Origin: Trissonchulus latispiculum
Lineage: Eukaryota > Nematoda > Enoplea > Enoplida > Ironidae
Reading direction: 5' to 3'
Assembly: GCA_030248195.1 (NCBI GenBank)
Contig: JASAND010022857.1
Coordinates: 1 to 64,000 of the forward strand
Length of the DNA: 64,000 bases
Positions 1-12,000 of the stretch are shown in pieces. The stretch's first letter is position 1. Each line of letters starts with the position of its first letter. The notes below the pieces were generated by a model. The model ran no database searches. It saw only the letters and a list, made by a program, of their open reading frames with translations, and was not told the DNA's origin. The position numbers and the translations under genes were made by a program.

Positions 1-1
1 T

Positions 2-129
2 ATAACTGCTGGCTAACTAACAACTGTATTCAAAGATCATACGATGACATGTAGTGGATTAAAAACTTAAGCTATATCCTTTTTATATTCTTCTAATAGT
101 TAGGATAATCTCCATTTCAGTCTCTATCA
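2..129 (-). repeat. Presumed 3' LTR of the Gypsy-like element
   Basis: Direct repeat of 1583-1710 with only a few base differences (for example atatcct/atatcat and taatagt/taacagt). It sits just downstream of the purine tract on the minus strand. Confidence 0.65.
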
Positions 130-142
130 TCTTCCCGCTAAA

Positions 143-838
143 TTAATGGCAACAGTCTGGTCTGTAAAACAGCCCAGTTTCCGAATGTATCTGTAGCGGT
201 TTCTTTCTAATGCGTCTGCGGCGGACCGGTATATCTCGGAGCGGATGAGCTGGATTCCTGGCTACATCTAGATTTGTGAAGATTCTAATCTTTCTTTCTT
301 GTATTCGCCTTGCTTTGGAACCACTCTCTTGCAGGACCTTATCCGATGTTTCTTCCGTGTGCATCTTTCCGTTGGATCTTTCTCCTGGCTTATCTGGGAC
401 TGTTATCTCATCATCCCTTCCTTTAAATCTGTCCAACACTTTGGCCACGTTTTCTCGCAAAGAAAACGGAATCGGACGCGGTTTATGAAAAACCGGTCGG
501 AAATCAGGATTAAACTGAAGCGTAGCTTCAGCTTTTCTACAAGTACCAAGAGTATTTTGAGAAAGTTGACTGCTGTCGTCGAACAGCTGTTTGAAATTTG
601 TGAGCAATGTATTGAACTGGTGAAGTGAACTGAACTGAATTGAATTGAACTGGCATTGAACTTGTGAAGTGTTATGGACTGTATTAACTTGAAATATCGA
701 TAACCAATCCAACCTGATTGTTTCGAGCCAATCCCTGCCAAGGATGTCCTGAACTTTCCCTTTAACTACAGTGACCGGCAGCGTATTAGTCTGGTCATTG
801 TAAGTAACCGTCATGTGGGTAACCCCTAAGACAGGCAC
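143..838 (-). pseudogene. Gypsy-like pol fragment (protease/RT linker and start of RT)
   Basis: The minus-strand frame contains a GRDWLETIRLDWL motif typical of the region between aspartic protease and reverse transcriptase in Ty3/Gypsy polyproteins. It is followed by an RT N-terminal segment (LGTCRKAEATLQFNPDF, then a PIPFSLRENV motif and a LDRF end). After about residue 145 the similarity stops and the frame is probably out of register. The RT catalytic YxDD box is not present. This is a decayed coding fragment. Confidence 0.6.
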
Positions 839-911
839 TTTGGAACCAGTGTAACTTTCTAATCTTAGGTTGCTTTTAGAAAGTTCTGGTTTGCCAAGAC
901 TGGCCCAGGTT

Positions 912-1578
912 TCATAGGGAAAGTAATGTTAAACAAGAATCCGTATCGACCACAAGATTAGTCGGACTACCGTTAAGTGTCAGTTTAACAGTTATGGGTC
1001 TGGTTAGGTTCGGCTTGACTTGGCAAACCCTAACGGTTCCCACTGAATACGGTTCATCATTGACAGTACTTTCATCAGGCGTAGCAGGATCAACGCAATT
1101 GGCTCGACCTTTGTTGTCTCTGCAGACCTTTGAAATATGACCCTTTTTACCGCATGAATGGCATTTTGCACCTCGAAATTTACAGTCTTGTCTGTAGTGC
1201 CCTTGTGAACCACAGGAAAAGCACGAACCGGAAGGGAGTGTTTTTGTCCTTGCTTGTTTTAGCATTCTTTACAGCTTTAACGGAAAAAGCTTCGGACTGG
1301 TGAGCCATGCTTTTCGATTTAATTGTGGCTGATTCGATATTAACAGCGATTTCTACTGCTCGGGCAAAGGAAAGGTCGTGTTCGTGGGACAACAGATTCT
1401 TTCGAATTGACTGATCGCGCAGGCCGGCAACAACCCTGTCACTGAGAGCACGGTCGAGAAATGGACCGTAATCACAGAAGGTTGCTACGTTAATTTGAAT
1501 TAATTGAAACGTAATAAATCTGCCATTCTTCCGACTTGGGGTCGAAAGTATCAGAAACTCCAAAAGTTGAATAGCCAT
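912..1578 (-). pseudogene. Gypsy-like gag with two CCHC zinc knuckles, frameshifted, plus protease start
   Basis: The first frame (1578 down to about 1265) carries a gag capsid-like stretch (ALSDRVVAGLRDQSIRKNLL, then a FARAVEIA helix). A frameshift near 1265 moves to a second frame holding two perfect CX2CX4HX4C knuckles ([14 protein letters not shown] and [14 protein letters not shown]). This frame ends in an aspartic-protease-like segment whose active site reads VDTDS instead of the usual DTG(S/A). Gag packages the RNA and the protease would process the polyprotein. The frameshift and altered active site indicate decay, although a programmed shift cannot be excluded from one copy. Confidence 0.65.
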
Positions 1579-1582
1579 TGAA

Positions 1583-1710
1583 ATAACTGCTGGCTAACTA
1601 ACAACTGTATTCAAAGATCATACGATGACATGTAGTGGATTAAAAACTTAAGCTATATCATTTTTATATTCTTCTAACAGTTAGGATAATCTTCATTTCA
1701 GTCTCTATCA
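1583..1710 (-). repeat. Presumed 5' LTR of the Gypsy-like element
   Basis: Direct repeat of 2-129. On the minus strand the gag frame begins only about 10 bases beyond the LTR, so there is almost no leader and no obvious primer-binding site. Confidence 0.65.
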
Positions 1711-1845
1711 AGTATGCTGTCAAAACTAAATGTCTACCTTCACAACTAATTGTCTACTTTCACATCTAAAAGTCTACCTTCACAACTAAAAGTCTACTGT
1801 CAGAACTAAATGTCGGTACCTTCACAGCACATCTGATTTTACAAC
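1711..1845. repeat. 20-bp tandem repeats, left array
   Basis: Successive copies read approximately xxGTCTACnTTCACAACTAA with one- or two-base variation; they are in the opposite orientation to the array at 3116-3230. Confidence 0.7.
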
Positions 1846-1924
1846 TAAAATGCCACCTAAAGAGAACTCTACTTTCAAGTCAACCCGTCAAGTCAAGTTT
1901 GAGACACTTACTTTCGCAGTGTTT

Positions 1925-2323
1925 TCACAAATTTATATATACGTTTTGATGACTCATCTGGATGACAATGTCGGGTCGGTTGATGCGGTTCGTATCCTTA
2001 ATGGTCCTCTTCGCCTGGATTTTACGCTTCTTATTTAGTTGAGGCACAGCTGCCGCAATGACGCCCTGGATCTTGTTGTGGCGGGTGGTATAGAACTGCA
2101 CCAGAAAAGCAAACGCATCCATTGAAGCATCGCACCGTCGGCATATTTTGTCTTTCCAGGCCCGTTTATGTGAGCCGACCTCAGAGAGGTTTAATCTTGC
2201 CTTGTGGACAAAGTTGTAGTCATCCGTGGTAAGGTGTCTTCCGCTAAAGAGAATGAAACCTTGATCGTGTCCAGGTTGTGCTGTAATCGGGATTCTCCCT
2301 TGGGATTTGGACGACCGAAGCAT
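1925..2323 (-). pseudogene. Non-LTR retrotransposon (R2/NeSL-like) post-RT fragment
   Basis: The minus-strand translation holds a CRRCDAS zinc-finger-like segment followed by FYTTRHNKIQGVIAAA and a RPDIVI motif. This resembles the region downstream of the reverse transcriptase in R2-like elements, where a C-x2-C finger precedes a conserved RHN motif and the restriction-like endonuclease region. The usual C-terminal His and Cys of that finger are not clear (FLVQFYTTRHN where a cysteine is expected), so the copy is degenerate. Family assignment is from motif memory only. Confidence 0.4.
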
Positions 2324-2594
2324 TTTGACATTATGGGCTCCGACTGCTCATCGCAAGGTCCTGACTATTCCTTGCACTCCACAGCTGTCCACTTTTACAG
2401 GAGTGGCTTCGTTGGGAATCTGTATCGTATCGTATAGTCTGTAGCGACGCTTCGCACAGTGTTACATGGAGACCATAGTAATCTAAGACTTCAGGCGATG
2501 CGTAGGATTGAGTGATCAACGCGAGTTTCGGTTATCCCACATGCGCCATAAGACAGCGGTCCGTAAAGATACGCATTTGAGGTGGTTTCTGGCA

Positions 2595-2864
2595 TTAATT
2601 ATAAGCGGATTTAGGATGTTCGGGATATGTTAGAATGAGATTTCTGCGAAGTTTGATGACTGATACAGACGCGACCTCATCCAGTTGTACATCCTGGAAG
2701 CTCTTACATTGTTTACAGGACCAATAGGAAATGTGATCTCCAGATTCAGTTTGCACAAATAGATAAAAATATCCCGGATCTGCCGTGTGCACATACAAGA
2801 TCAATTTTCCTCCTCTCGCGGAGTAGTCGAAAACGGCCTTTCTAAAGTCACTCATTACAAACAA
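2595..2864 (-). pseudogene. Possible MULE transposase N-terminal (FLYWCH-like) fragment
   Basis: The 89-residue minus-strand frame contains YFYLFVQTESGDHISYWSCK followed by QC and ends LILTYPEHPKSAYN. The pattern of a basic/aromatic core, a YW-x-C-x2-C motif, then a short strand and an Asp/Glu-His-Pro end resembles the FLYWCH-like N-terminal zinc domain of nematode MULE transposases. No DDE catalytic domain is present. The 20-bp terminal arrays around it agree with a MULE origin, but the call is tentative. Confidence 0.3.
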
Positions 2865-3115
2865 ACAATTTATAATTGACTGAATTTTGTACTTTGGCCT
2901 TTCTTTATGGCACGAATGTTTGTTGGATAGTCAAATCAGCCAATCAGATTCATTCTCTTTTGAAAATTTGCCGGTTTTATCCCCCCATTGCAAGTGACAT
3001 CCCATCATAGGTAAGACTTCTCATACAAAATCTCTAAAGTAGGTTTTACTTTTTGAAATTTGAAGTCCAAATATAAATTAAAAACACAACCACTTATGAG
3101 GGTTGTTCTGAAGGT

Positions 3116-3230
3116 ATATTCCTGGTTGTGAAATGAGACTCCTGGTTGTGAAATGAGACATTTGGTTGTGAACTGAGACTTCTGGTTGTGAAATGATACT
3201 TTTAATTGTGAACCGAGACCTTTTTACAGC
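3116..3230. repeat. 20-bp tandem repeats, right array
   Basis: Five near-copies of CTGGTTGTGAAATGAGACT run in tandem, with two or three more at 3466-3520. They are the inverse of the left array at 1711-1845. Confidence 0.75.
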
Positions 3231-3520
3231 CACCTCTCCCCAGTCAGTTCGCCGATTAGAGGTAGTGTTAGCGATTTTAGAACTTTGTCTGGGTGATGGG
3301 CTGCTGACACTGAATAATCGCCGTCGCAATTATCCGGGTGTTCTACAAGGCTATCAGTACGTCCATTACTTTCACCGTATAGGAGGTCCTGTGGTAGCTC
3401 CAGCTCGCAGGCGGTCACCCCTTGACAATCTCAGTGAATTGCCTAAGGTGGGAAGTCCAGGGTTTGCTCTGTGAACTGAGACTTTTAGTTGTGAAGTGAG
3501 ACTGGTTGTGAGAGTAGACA

Positions 3521-3954
3521 CAGTGTTGGGTTCTATGTAAGTTAGAACTGTAAATTGACATCTAAACAAGGGAATTTTTGCGCTATTTGGTGTTGTCCGC
3601 ACATTCAAGATTACAAGTTTTCAGAAACGGCAGACTAAGTTGAAAACGTTCGGCAGAATTTATTCGAACATTAAAGGCGCATTCGTAAACGCAAACGCTT
3701 ACGCGAACGCGCGTCTGCTTGCGACGGGGAACTATGAATGCAGCATTAGAGATTTTGTAAATTTGAATTGGTTATACTTCAACCAACAACAAAATACGTG
3801 GCTGAAACGTAAGGGTTTTGAACAGACACATCGTTTTGAACCAAAATATTAAAAACTGAATTCTAATTTAATTTGCTAAATTTCAAAGACTAGTAGAAAT
3901 AGCTTTCTGATATGAGCTGAAATCTTCTCCTCGGATTAGTAGTATACTGCGTAC
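3521..3954. other. Non-coding stretch
   Basis: AT-rich sequence between two mobile elements. The only open frame (3640-3852) has low-complexity composition and no recognisable motif. Confidence 0.4.
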
Positions 3955-4784
3955 TAGAGACCTTCACTCAGGCCCGCAGGCCCGGCCCGGCCCGGCTCGC
4001 CCGGCCCGCGGGCCGGGCCGGGCCGGGCCTAAGGTAGAACGGGCCGGGCCGGGCCGGGCCGAGGGAGGAAAAAATTGGGTGCGGGCCGGGCCGGGCCGGG
4101 CCGAGTGCTGGAACGGGCCGGGCTTCGGGCCGGGCCTATTCTTTTCAGTTATACACAAAGTTTTGTCTGATTTGTACGAGTTTCATTTCCCAAGTTTTGG
4201 AATTTGTTCTGGAAATTTTAGTCGCTTCCAAAATGAATTTAGTACCTCTTTGGCTATTTATTTCGATCTAATTATTTTTATTTAGTTCTTCAAGCTCTTT
4301 TTAGCTCTTTCCTATGTACAGGTACGTAGCTTACTTGTGCGTGTAAATTCTTTAATCTTCATATATCTTTTGCTCATCCATTAAGATTAGAAATATAATG
4401 TTTATTTTTAATATTTGACAAGAATTCTCTCTTCATATGTAGTTTATGCCTTGGCGACTTGAATCAACGAAATTGAGGAGCTATTAATGCTCTGAACAGA
4501 AAGAGCTGAAGCGTTGACTGTGCAGTATTGCTCTAAATGAATATCAAAATTTAGCAAATGCAAAATGGCAAATGCAAAAATTTAGCAAAAACGGGCTCGG
4601 GCCGGCCGGGTTTGACTTTTTAGCTAACGGGCCGGGTCGGGCCGGGCCTGACTTAGAGCGGGCCGGGCCGGGCCGGGCCGAGGTTGAAAATTTTTTGAAC
4701 GGGCCGGGCCGGGCCGGGCCGAGCAGAATTTTTTACGGGCCGGGCCGGGCCGGGCCTGAAAATTCAGGCCCGTGAAGGTCTCTA
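3955..4784. mobile_element. hAT-type MITE with GGGCC arrays (8-bp TSD CTGCGTAC)
   Basis: Terminal inverted repeats TAGAGACCTTCAC (3955-3967) and its exact complement (4772-4784) are flanked by the direct repeat CTGCGTAC at 3947-3954 and 4785-4792. An 8-bp duplication and a TAGAG terminus fit the hAT superfamily. Inside each end run long arrays of GGCCC (left) and GGGCC (right), leaving an AT-rich centre of about 450 bp. There is no transposase gene. The 12-bp string TACTGCGTACTA also repeats on both sides because the TIR ends and the duplication overlap in composition. Confidence 0.85.
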
Positions 4785-4792
4785 CTGCGTAC

Positions 4793-6017
4793 TAGCTATT
4801 TTTGAAAAGAGTCAAGCCTAGATCTGATATTATGTCGTCACATTTGGTAAGTATTCTACAGTCACATACACTACACCATCTACAACTTTGGTTTCCTTTT
4901 TTATCCCTTTATATGAATGCATTACCGTAAATGATTCTGCTTTTGTGAACTTTTAGAGTTTTCAGAAACCAAAAACTCGTGTAAAGGCACCTATTTTCAC
5001 TTTTACCAGAAAAAACTGACATTTTTCTTAAACCACACTCCAAAGAGGTTTTACCGTTTCCGTTCTACATATGTAATCATCGCTGTCTTATTAGTTTCTC
5101 GTTACCCTGATATCAAGTTTAAGATTGGCTAATGGTTTGGAAATAGTCTCCTAACGTAAAGCTTAACCTGACACGGACCCGATTTCATTTAATGCAAACA
5201 TTCCGCTTAAATTCCTGCTAAATTGTCTCTAGAGACTGTGTTCAAATGAGCAACTTTGAAAACCTTGTAGCTTTTTATGGACCTTGTTCTTGGTGATTTA
5301 TATTTGGCACAGAGCACAGAGTTCATTGGTGGCCTCAAATTTTATTAGTTCATGAAAAATAACTGTTTTGGCAATTTTACTTTTTCTGCCTGGCAATAAG
5401 ATCTTGACCATTTATGGAATAGTTTAGTAGGAGTACTACTTTCAGCCAAATAATTTATTACCTAAAGGTGCTCATTTTGCTACATTTAATAGTTGCACTT
5501 TAAAGTCTGCTTTTATCTAAAGCATCTACGCGAAAGCATTTATGAATAAAGTAACCAGCGGTTGGCATTAATCGTCTTGTATCCAGCAGTTCATTTATTG
5601 TTAGGTTTTCTTCACCATTTTAAGTGTTCTGATGATTATGCTATAATTTCCGACCACCCTAAATTGCATCAATAAATAACGTAGCAAAAGTAGGCACACC
5701 AGCTCTACCGCAGCCGCGATGGAGAAGGTCTGAGGCGTTCGAAACCGGAGGATTTAGAGAGTGACTTGACTGAAACGATTAGGCTTAACTTATCTCGAGA
5801 GACCTCGATTTAAAATAGTATACACATCTATTTATGTAACATATAATTGTAGAACTTTGCAGCATTGCACATTATAGCTGTCATCTAAAGTGTACGTAGA
5901 TACGTTCCAACTAAGGCTTGCTCTATTTAGTCTAGAGTCGTCAATTGTTAATGGCTTGTAACCGATTTTTCGCATTTTTGGTCATTTTCAAAACATTTTT
6001 CTTTAATCACTGAAACC
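4793..6017. other. Intergenic region upstream of the potassium channel gene
   Basis: AT-rich, with no long open frame and no repeat recognised by eye. It would hold the promoter of the downstream gene, but no specific site can be supported. Confidence 0.4.
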
Positions 6018-9000
6018 ATGAAGTCTGCTAGATCCACGCTGTCGCCGCCTTCAATATCGAAACGCAGCAGCAATGTCTCGAAGGGTCTTTCATCGAATTC
6101 TTGCCAGAAACCTCCTCCAGAAATAAATGTATTTACGGTTCTGCCACCACAACAAACTATTCAGAATGGGTAAGCATTGATTGCAATAAATGGTAAGTAC
6201 ATTGCAATATTAAACTCCTCACCACTTGCAGATCAGTTTTCTGAGAATAGTCTGAGAAGAGGTAGGAGCAAGACAAAACTGGAGTTACAACATAGAAGTT
6301 AGTTAGAAGTGGACATAAATTAACCATTTATGACGATTAGTTATAGTTGCCAAGAATGCTGCAGGCATTTTTAGAGCACTCAAATATTTCTTCCCACCTA
6401 ATTATTTCCCTGGTAGTTTCTGGTAGTTTCAAATCATACCTAAGTTTTTAATTTTAACGATGTTAGTTTGACCAGAGGGTTTTAAGGCAAACAGGTAAGT
6501 CGACAATATTAGAAGTATCATGGTATATCAGTATCATCTTATTTAGTGGCATCAGTGACATTTAGTGTACTTAGTCATTTGCCAAATACAATACATCTAC
6601 GGCCTATATATCTCGTAAAGTTCAATTAAACAATGAAAGTAAACGTCTATTTAAAAGATAACAGCATCCGGCATGGATGATTCTGCGTAAGCTGCAGTTT
6701 ACGTCAAACTTCCATATATTCATGACCAGAGCTAAAGGTCTTGGATTGGAGAATTGGATGCATTTAACACACTTATTTTCCAAATACTGTTAAAAAATAC
6801 TGTTAAAATAAAAAAAGCGAAAAATCATTTTAGCATTGAAATATTAATATTAGCCAACCAGCAGTATTAAATTGCCATAGTAGTCGACCAATTTCGCTGT
6901 CTTTCTATCTCCACATGACCTTATCATAGAAATTTTCATGTGTTCCAACTTTGAATCTGAATATCTCTGTCACCGCTTAACTTCGAACTCTCGTATTTTG
7001 TCTTGTTTTGAGAACATATGAGTGTGAAAATGAGAGAAATCCGTCACTATCGATTTTGACCCAAAGCGACCCCCTTAACTAAGTTTCGCTTGTGCTTGAA
7101 TTTCTCTGGTTATCCATATTCTGCTAGTCACGTTTATATCATCGTTAGCTGCCACAAAATTATTATTGGAATTTGCAAAAAGCTCATTATTGGATTGCGC
7201 AAACGCAACAAGCAGTTTTTCAAACATTAACTTGATGTATTTGAGTAAGCATCGTCATCATGTCTGACATCTCCTTGGAACGGCCGCTGATAGCTACAGC
7301 TTAGATGGCAACATCTGCGCTTAATTGTTCCTAGAATGTCTGGAACTCTGAAAAATGAAATCTTCATAGTTAGTTTTACTATTATCATTAGGGCTTAACA
7401 GTGATTAATAGCTTGTTTTAGGAAAGAAACTTTAAGTACTAGGAATTCTAGGAAAATAGATGCTATATTTTATGGTATTAAGCGTCCATGATAGGCAGTA
7501 TTTTGACAGCGTTATGCTCTATGCTGTCAACTGATAACTCCGAGCGCTCTAGCATCCTACATGCCAACATCAATACTAATGAATTTTTCGGTGGTCGTGG
7601 TTTCCGTTGGGCAACGTCGGTGAATAACCGACAATGTGCTTGCAAATGGGTCACTCGCAGAATTTTGTCGGCCTCTTGACTTGGCACTTGGAGGCAATGG
7701 TCAATCAGTTACTAAGCCAAACCAAAGTCCAGTTTATGGTCAGTGCATTTCTGCATTCACGTTAAGGTTCTGAAAAAGATTGTGTAGGATTGCCTTCCTC
7801 ATTTCAAGCGTAACTTGAGTCGACCAGAGTACGTAAATGTTCCTCTGTCTGTGAAGCGTGGGCCACTAAGCCGTTCCTCTAACTAAACAGCCAATCAAAG
7901 TAGAAACCCTCTCTCTCTCTCTATTTGGGTCCGTTCCGTTTAGGCGAGGGTCGCAGGACTTTCTCGCTCTTTTGAAATGTCTTCGCTGGGGGAGGTCCAA
8001 GAAGGGTCTCTATTTAGAGAAGTCGCTAGTCACTCACCAAAGCAGATTTCTGTGATCTAATTGGCGGTTAGCTGTCTGTCCCTGTGAGGTAGAGGAATGC
8101 GTTTGATTTGACTGCCCTCAACCCGACGAATTGTTTTGCGCATGTGCGCAATGAAATGAATCTAGTGCCATATGCTTTGCTTATAATAGTTTGATATACC
8201 GAATAATTCCAAGGAAGAAAATTGATACGTAATTGACATTAAGGCTTTTTCTTTTTTCTTATCCATTCTTTCTTATTCATCAAACTTTGCAATAGCAAAA
8301 ACTATCTAATTAACACATAAGTTTGTAGCTGCATAAATTTACGAGTTCTCTCTCCATCATCTTTCTGACACTTCAAATTTGACACCTAAACAATGCAGAA
8401 AATTGTGTAAATAGAGGTATCTAACAACACAAGTAAAGGAGTGCTTGCAATACTCCTACGATTGCTTCATTTGAGGACACTTTCTGCAGGTTCTCTGCAA
8501 TATTCCTTCTTTCCTTCCTTCCTTCCTTCTGAAATATTATTCTACAACTTTCTTTAATGCCAAAATAACGTTAACATTAAATCATTTTAATTTTTACTAT
8601 TTTTAAAAAATTACTTATTTTAAAATTCCACAATGGCTTAATTGCTTTTAAACAACTACACATGCATACACTGGTGAAATTACAGATATACCACCAGTGC
8701 TGAAACCAGAGCCAGCCAATTATATAACATTTCTGGCCCAAAACTTATCTAGGCTGAAATTACTCAATAAGTCAAAGAAGTCATTTTGTGATTAAGTTGT
8801 GCTGGTCCAGCTTTACATTATGCGGAGATTTTCTGTGTCAGCTATTCTATCTTTCATAGTAAAAATGTAGGAGACCACGTCTTGCTGGTAATACTCTTGT
8901 AAATCAGAAACGGGAACTGTCAAATCTATAGAGAAATATACATTTTCATGCTAACCACTGAAATCGTGGGTGTGCTATGCTGATAATTGAAGACGTTAAC

Positions 9001-12000
9001 AGCTTAGGGCTATGAGAATTCTTTGTTCTAAAAGTCGTTACACTGTTGCACCGTCATAGGTTTTGGGAAGCCAAAATTGAATTACAGGGAGCATTTCAGC
9101 TTTTTAGACATTTAAACAGCTTCTTTCATTCTACTACTGTCAGAAACCTTCATTTTCAAATACTTTTTTATGTTTTTCTTGCATAACTTTGACCATTTCA
9201 TGGACGAATAATGAACGAGGTTGAGATAGAAAATGAGGTTTAAGAAAAATGGTTGACATTAACGATAACGAATATGTAGTTGCTTATCGACCAACTATTT
9301 GGCATGATTGGTAAGAAATCTTGTCTCTCATTAAGCATTAATTACAAATAGGAATAGTCCATATCAGCTTTAGCACTGAACGTTTCATTTTGGGAAGAAT
9401 TATTGGGTGCTGTCACAGCTACCGCCATACATCGTAATCTTTCAATCGAATACGTTTCCTCAAAAACTCCAGTCTATGCTTCTCTGTGCTCACAAAATAT
9501 ATGGTTTAAGCTAGACATTAAGTTTATTTAGAGGTAAGCAATCATTGGCTGTTAAAATAAACATTCCAGTCCTTTTAAAACGCATCGGACACAAAATTGA
9601 AGCTCGCAGTGTTTTGTTATGTAATCCTTGAAATAAACTAGTTATTATTATTTTTATGATTATTTTGTTATTATTATCTGTTTTTTGGTTTTAGCAGCAA
9701 CAGTCAGTGTAGCAAGCAAGCCAATGACACTGCCTTTATGCTAGAAAATGAATCTCTACTGCAGTCGGAAGATGGTGGAGAGAAATCCGCCAAAGAACAT
9801 CCCGAAATCTCACCGGCTAGAACTCCGATCCCAGATGAGGCCAAACTGCATGAATTTAGGGAAGCTCACTGGAAATTGGTGAATTTTGTTAATTAATTCA
9901 TTAAATTCACATTAAACTAAATTTAATCCAATTAAATTTAAATAATTATTCCTATACTAAAATAAAGAAGTAGAACGTTTAGCACAAGTAAGAAAGGAGA
10001 CACAAAGAAGAAAGAAAGAAAAATTCCTTGAACTGATTACCTATTGCTTGTTAAGTTTTCAACGATGGAAAAATGGGCAGATTTCAAGACGCTATCCATA
10101 AGTTCGACTATGGAAGCTTCGATTCCTGTATATAATTTTTCCTTGTTAACACGGCTTTGATTTTATAATTTTCACGCAGCATTTCGAACTTTACATTTTA
10201 GCGAGCGAAGTTGCTACTCCCTCATGTGGGAATGGTGGTATTGTCCTGTTTTTACACTCTCCTGGGAGGAATAATATTCTATTTCATTGAACATCCAAAT
10301 GAAGTGAACAGAAAGGAAGCCAGCTTGGAAGAAATCGAACAGTTCAGTCAGCATATGACTGCAAATTTGTGGCGAAATAGGATAAATTTGACAGAAAATG
10401 AATGGTCAGAAATGATGAACTCAGAGCTGAAACAATTTATGGAGGTGATATTTCGAGCCTACTCAGACAATTTTGTGACAATGCGTGATATCGGAGACAA
10501 TACTACAGAGGCCAGCATGTGGACATTTTCGGCTTCTCTATTTTTCTCTGTAACAGTCATAACTACAATAGGTAACTTCGTTTTAAACTATCGTTTTAAA
10601 ATTTTATACCATAGTAATAACACTTATGATATCTGTATTTCCTGAATAATATAATAATATAATACTTATATTTAGCAGAATTTAGAATAAGATTTTAGAT
10701 AAATTAAGATTTGTAACTGATTGTAAGTTGTGAGAGTATAAAACTTGGATGCAAGTAAGTTGCTTGGTCACCGCTTATTCTTACGTGTTACTGAGGCCAA
10801 CGATAAAGTGAGGAACGGTGCTGCAAGGGAAATATTTCTGATCTGTCGTTTTGATTTTGTGTTCTAATTTAAATAGACTTTGGCTGGTTTGCATGCGTAC
10901 ATATTCTAGGTTATGGTCATCTGGTTCCCCAAACATTTGCTGGAAAAATTACTTGTGTAGTGTTTGCACTGTTCGGCATTCCTTTGATCTTGGTAACAGT
11001 GGCTGATATGGGAAAATTTTTATCAGAATATGTTGCCTCCATTTATGGACGATATGACAACTGTTTGCGATGGCTGTGGCAAAAGATTGCTAGGTTAAAC
11101 ACTTTTGTTGCCAGTAAATATGTATAATGTTCAACCGAATGTGTTTGTAGGAAATTTTTTTTAATAGAACTCTGCTAAGTACTAGGATGCCATGACAGGT
11201 AATGTACATTAACGACTTTATTAATTATTGTTATAATGGTTCAAGAAACTGCCCCATCTCTAAATTATAGGCTAAATCCAGATAATTGTAACAGTATACA
11301 TTAAAAGATTTAACACAAAAACCTTGTTTTTATGAACACATTTCACTAATGGTGCAACTTGTATGGATTTCAATAGTTATCCCTAAATAACCGAATTTCC
11401 AATTTTCGCAAAAAGAAAGTAAGATGTAATACAGACTATTTAGTTACCTATACATACGTAAATGGTGGCATTCAAAATCATGTTTTTCAATCTGTTTTTG
11501 TATACTATGTTGTTACAAATTTGTCTGTATTCTAGGTGGCTAACTCATTTATTCAGCAAATCTATGCACATTCCCGAAGTTCTATTGCGTGAACCAGAAA
11601 ACGGCCTGAATGATACCGGGGTGTTGACGATATCTGATGAAAACTTTTACATATTCGACAGGGGCGAGCCCAAGATACCAGTCTTCTTTGTGTCCCTGTG
11701 TTTAGTCGGCTACACTTCAATTGGTGCCTTCCTACTGAGATTATGGGAGCCTTGGTCCTTCTTTGAAAGCTTCTACTATTGCTTTATCACAGTGACAACA
11801 ATAGGTATAAAGAAAAAGCGAAATATAAAATTTGATTATCCCAATATATATTCTCTCTAAATTAAAAAACTCCGGTTCAACCGCACTTAATATTTGCACC
11901 TTCCACTCATGGTCATGATTTTAACTTATTACAATTATTTAGAACTTTAGCATTATATAATTTGATTTGATTTTCATTTCTTTTCATTTCGCATTTGATG

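Larger units (their letters stand above)
2..1710 (-). mobile_element. Internally deleted Ty3/Gypsy-like LTR retrotransposon
   Basis: Two nearly identical 128-bp direct repeats (2-129 and 1583-1710) bracket a minus-strand gag-protease-pol remnant. Read on the minus strand, the repeat begins TGATAGAGACTG and has CCAGCA near its end, so TG...CA boundaries at 7-129 and 1588-1710 are possible. A purine-rich tract (complement of 130-139, AGCGGGAAGA) lies directly upstream of the presumed 3' LTR, where a polypurine tract belongs. Most of the reverse transcriptase and all of RNase H and integrase are absent, so the copy cannot be autonomous. The LTRs are short for the family. A target-site duplication cannot be checked because the left flank is outside the window. 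Confidence 0.7.
1711..3520. mobile_element. Composite transposon remnant with inverted arrays of a 20-bp repeat
   Basis: The left edge (1711-1845) is built of about six copies of a 20-bp unit close to AGTCTACCTTCACAACTAAA. The right edge (3116-3230 and 3466-3520) carries the same unit inverted (for example TTTTAGTTGTGAAGTGAGAC). Inverted terminal repeats made of tandem units are known in some MULE-type DNA transposons. Two degenerate minus-strand coding fragments lie between them. Exact ends and a target-site duplication are not resolved. It abuts the Gypsy-like LTR directly at 1710/1711. Confidence 0.45.

Noticed and set aside
4572..4775. Gly-Pro-Gly-Arg-Ala repeat protein
   Set aside because: It comes from GGGCC repeats of the hAT MITE; the opposite strand gives a similar frame.
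7478..7687. Overlapping open frames on both strands in channel intron 1
   Set aside because: No family motif, no splice context, and mirror-image frames are expected by chance.
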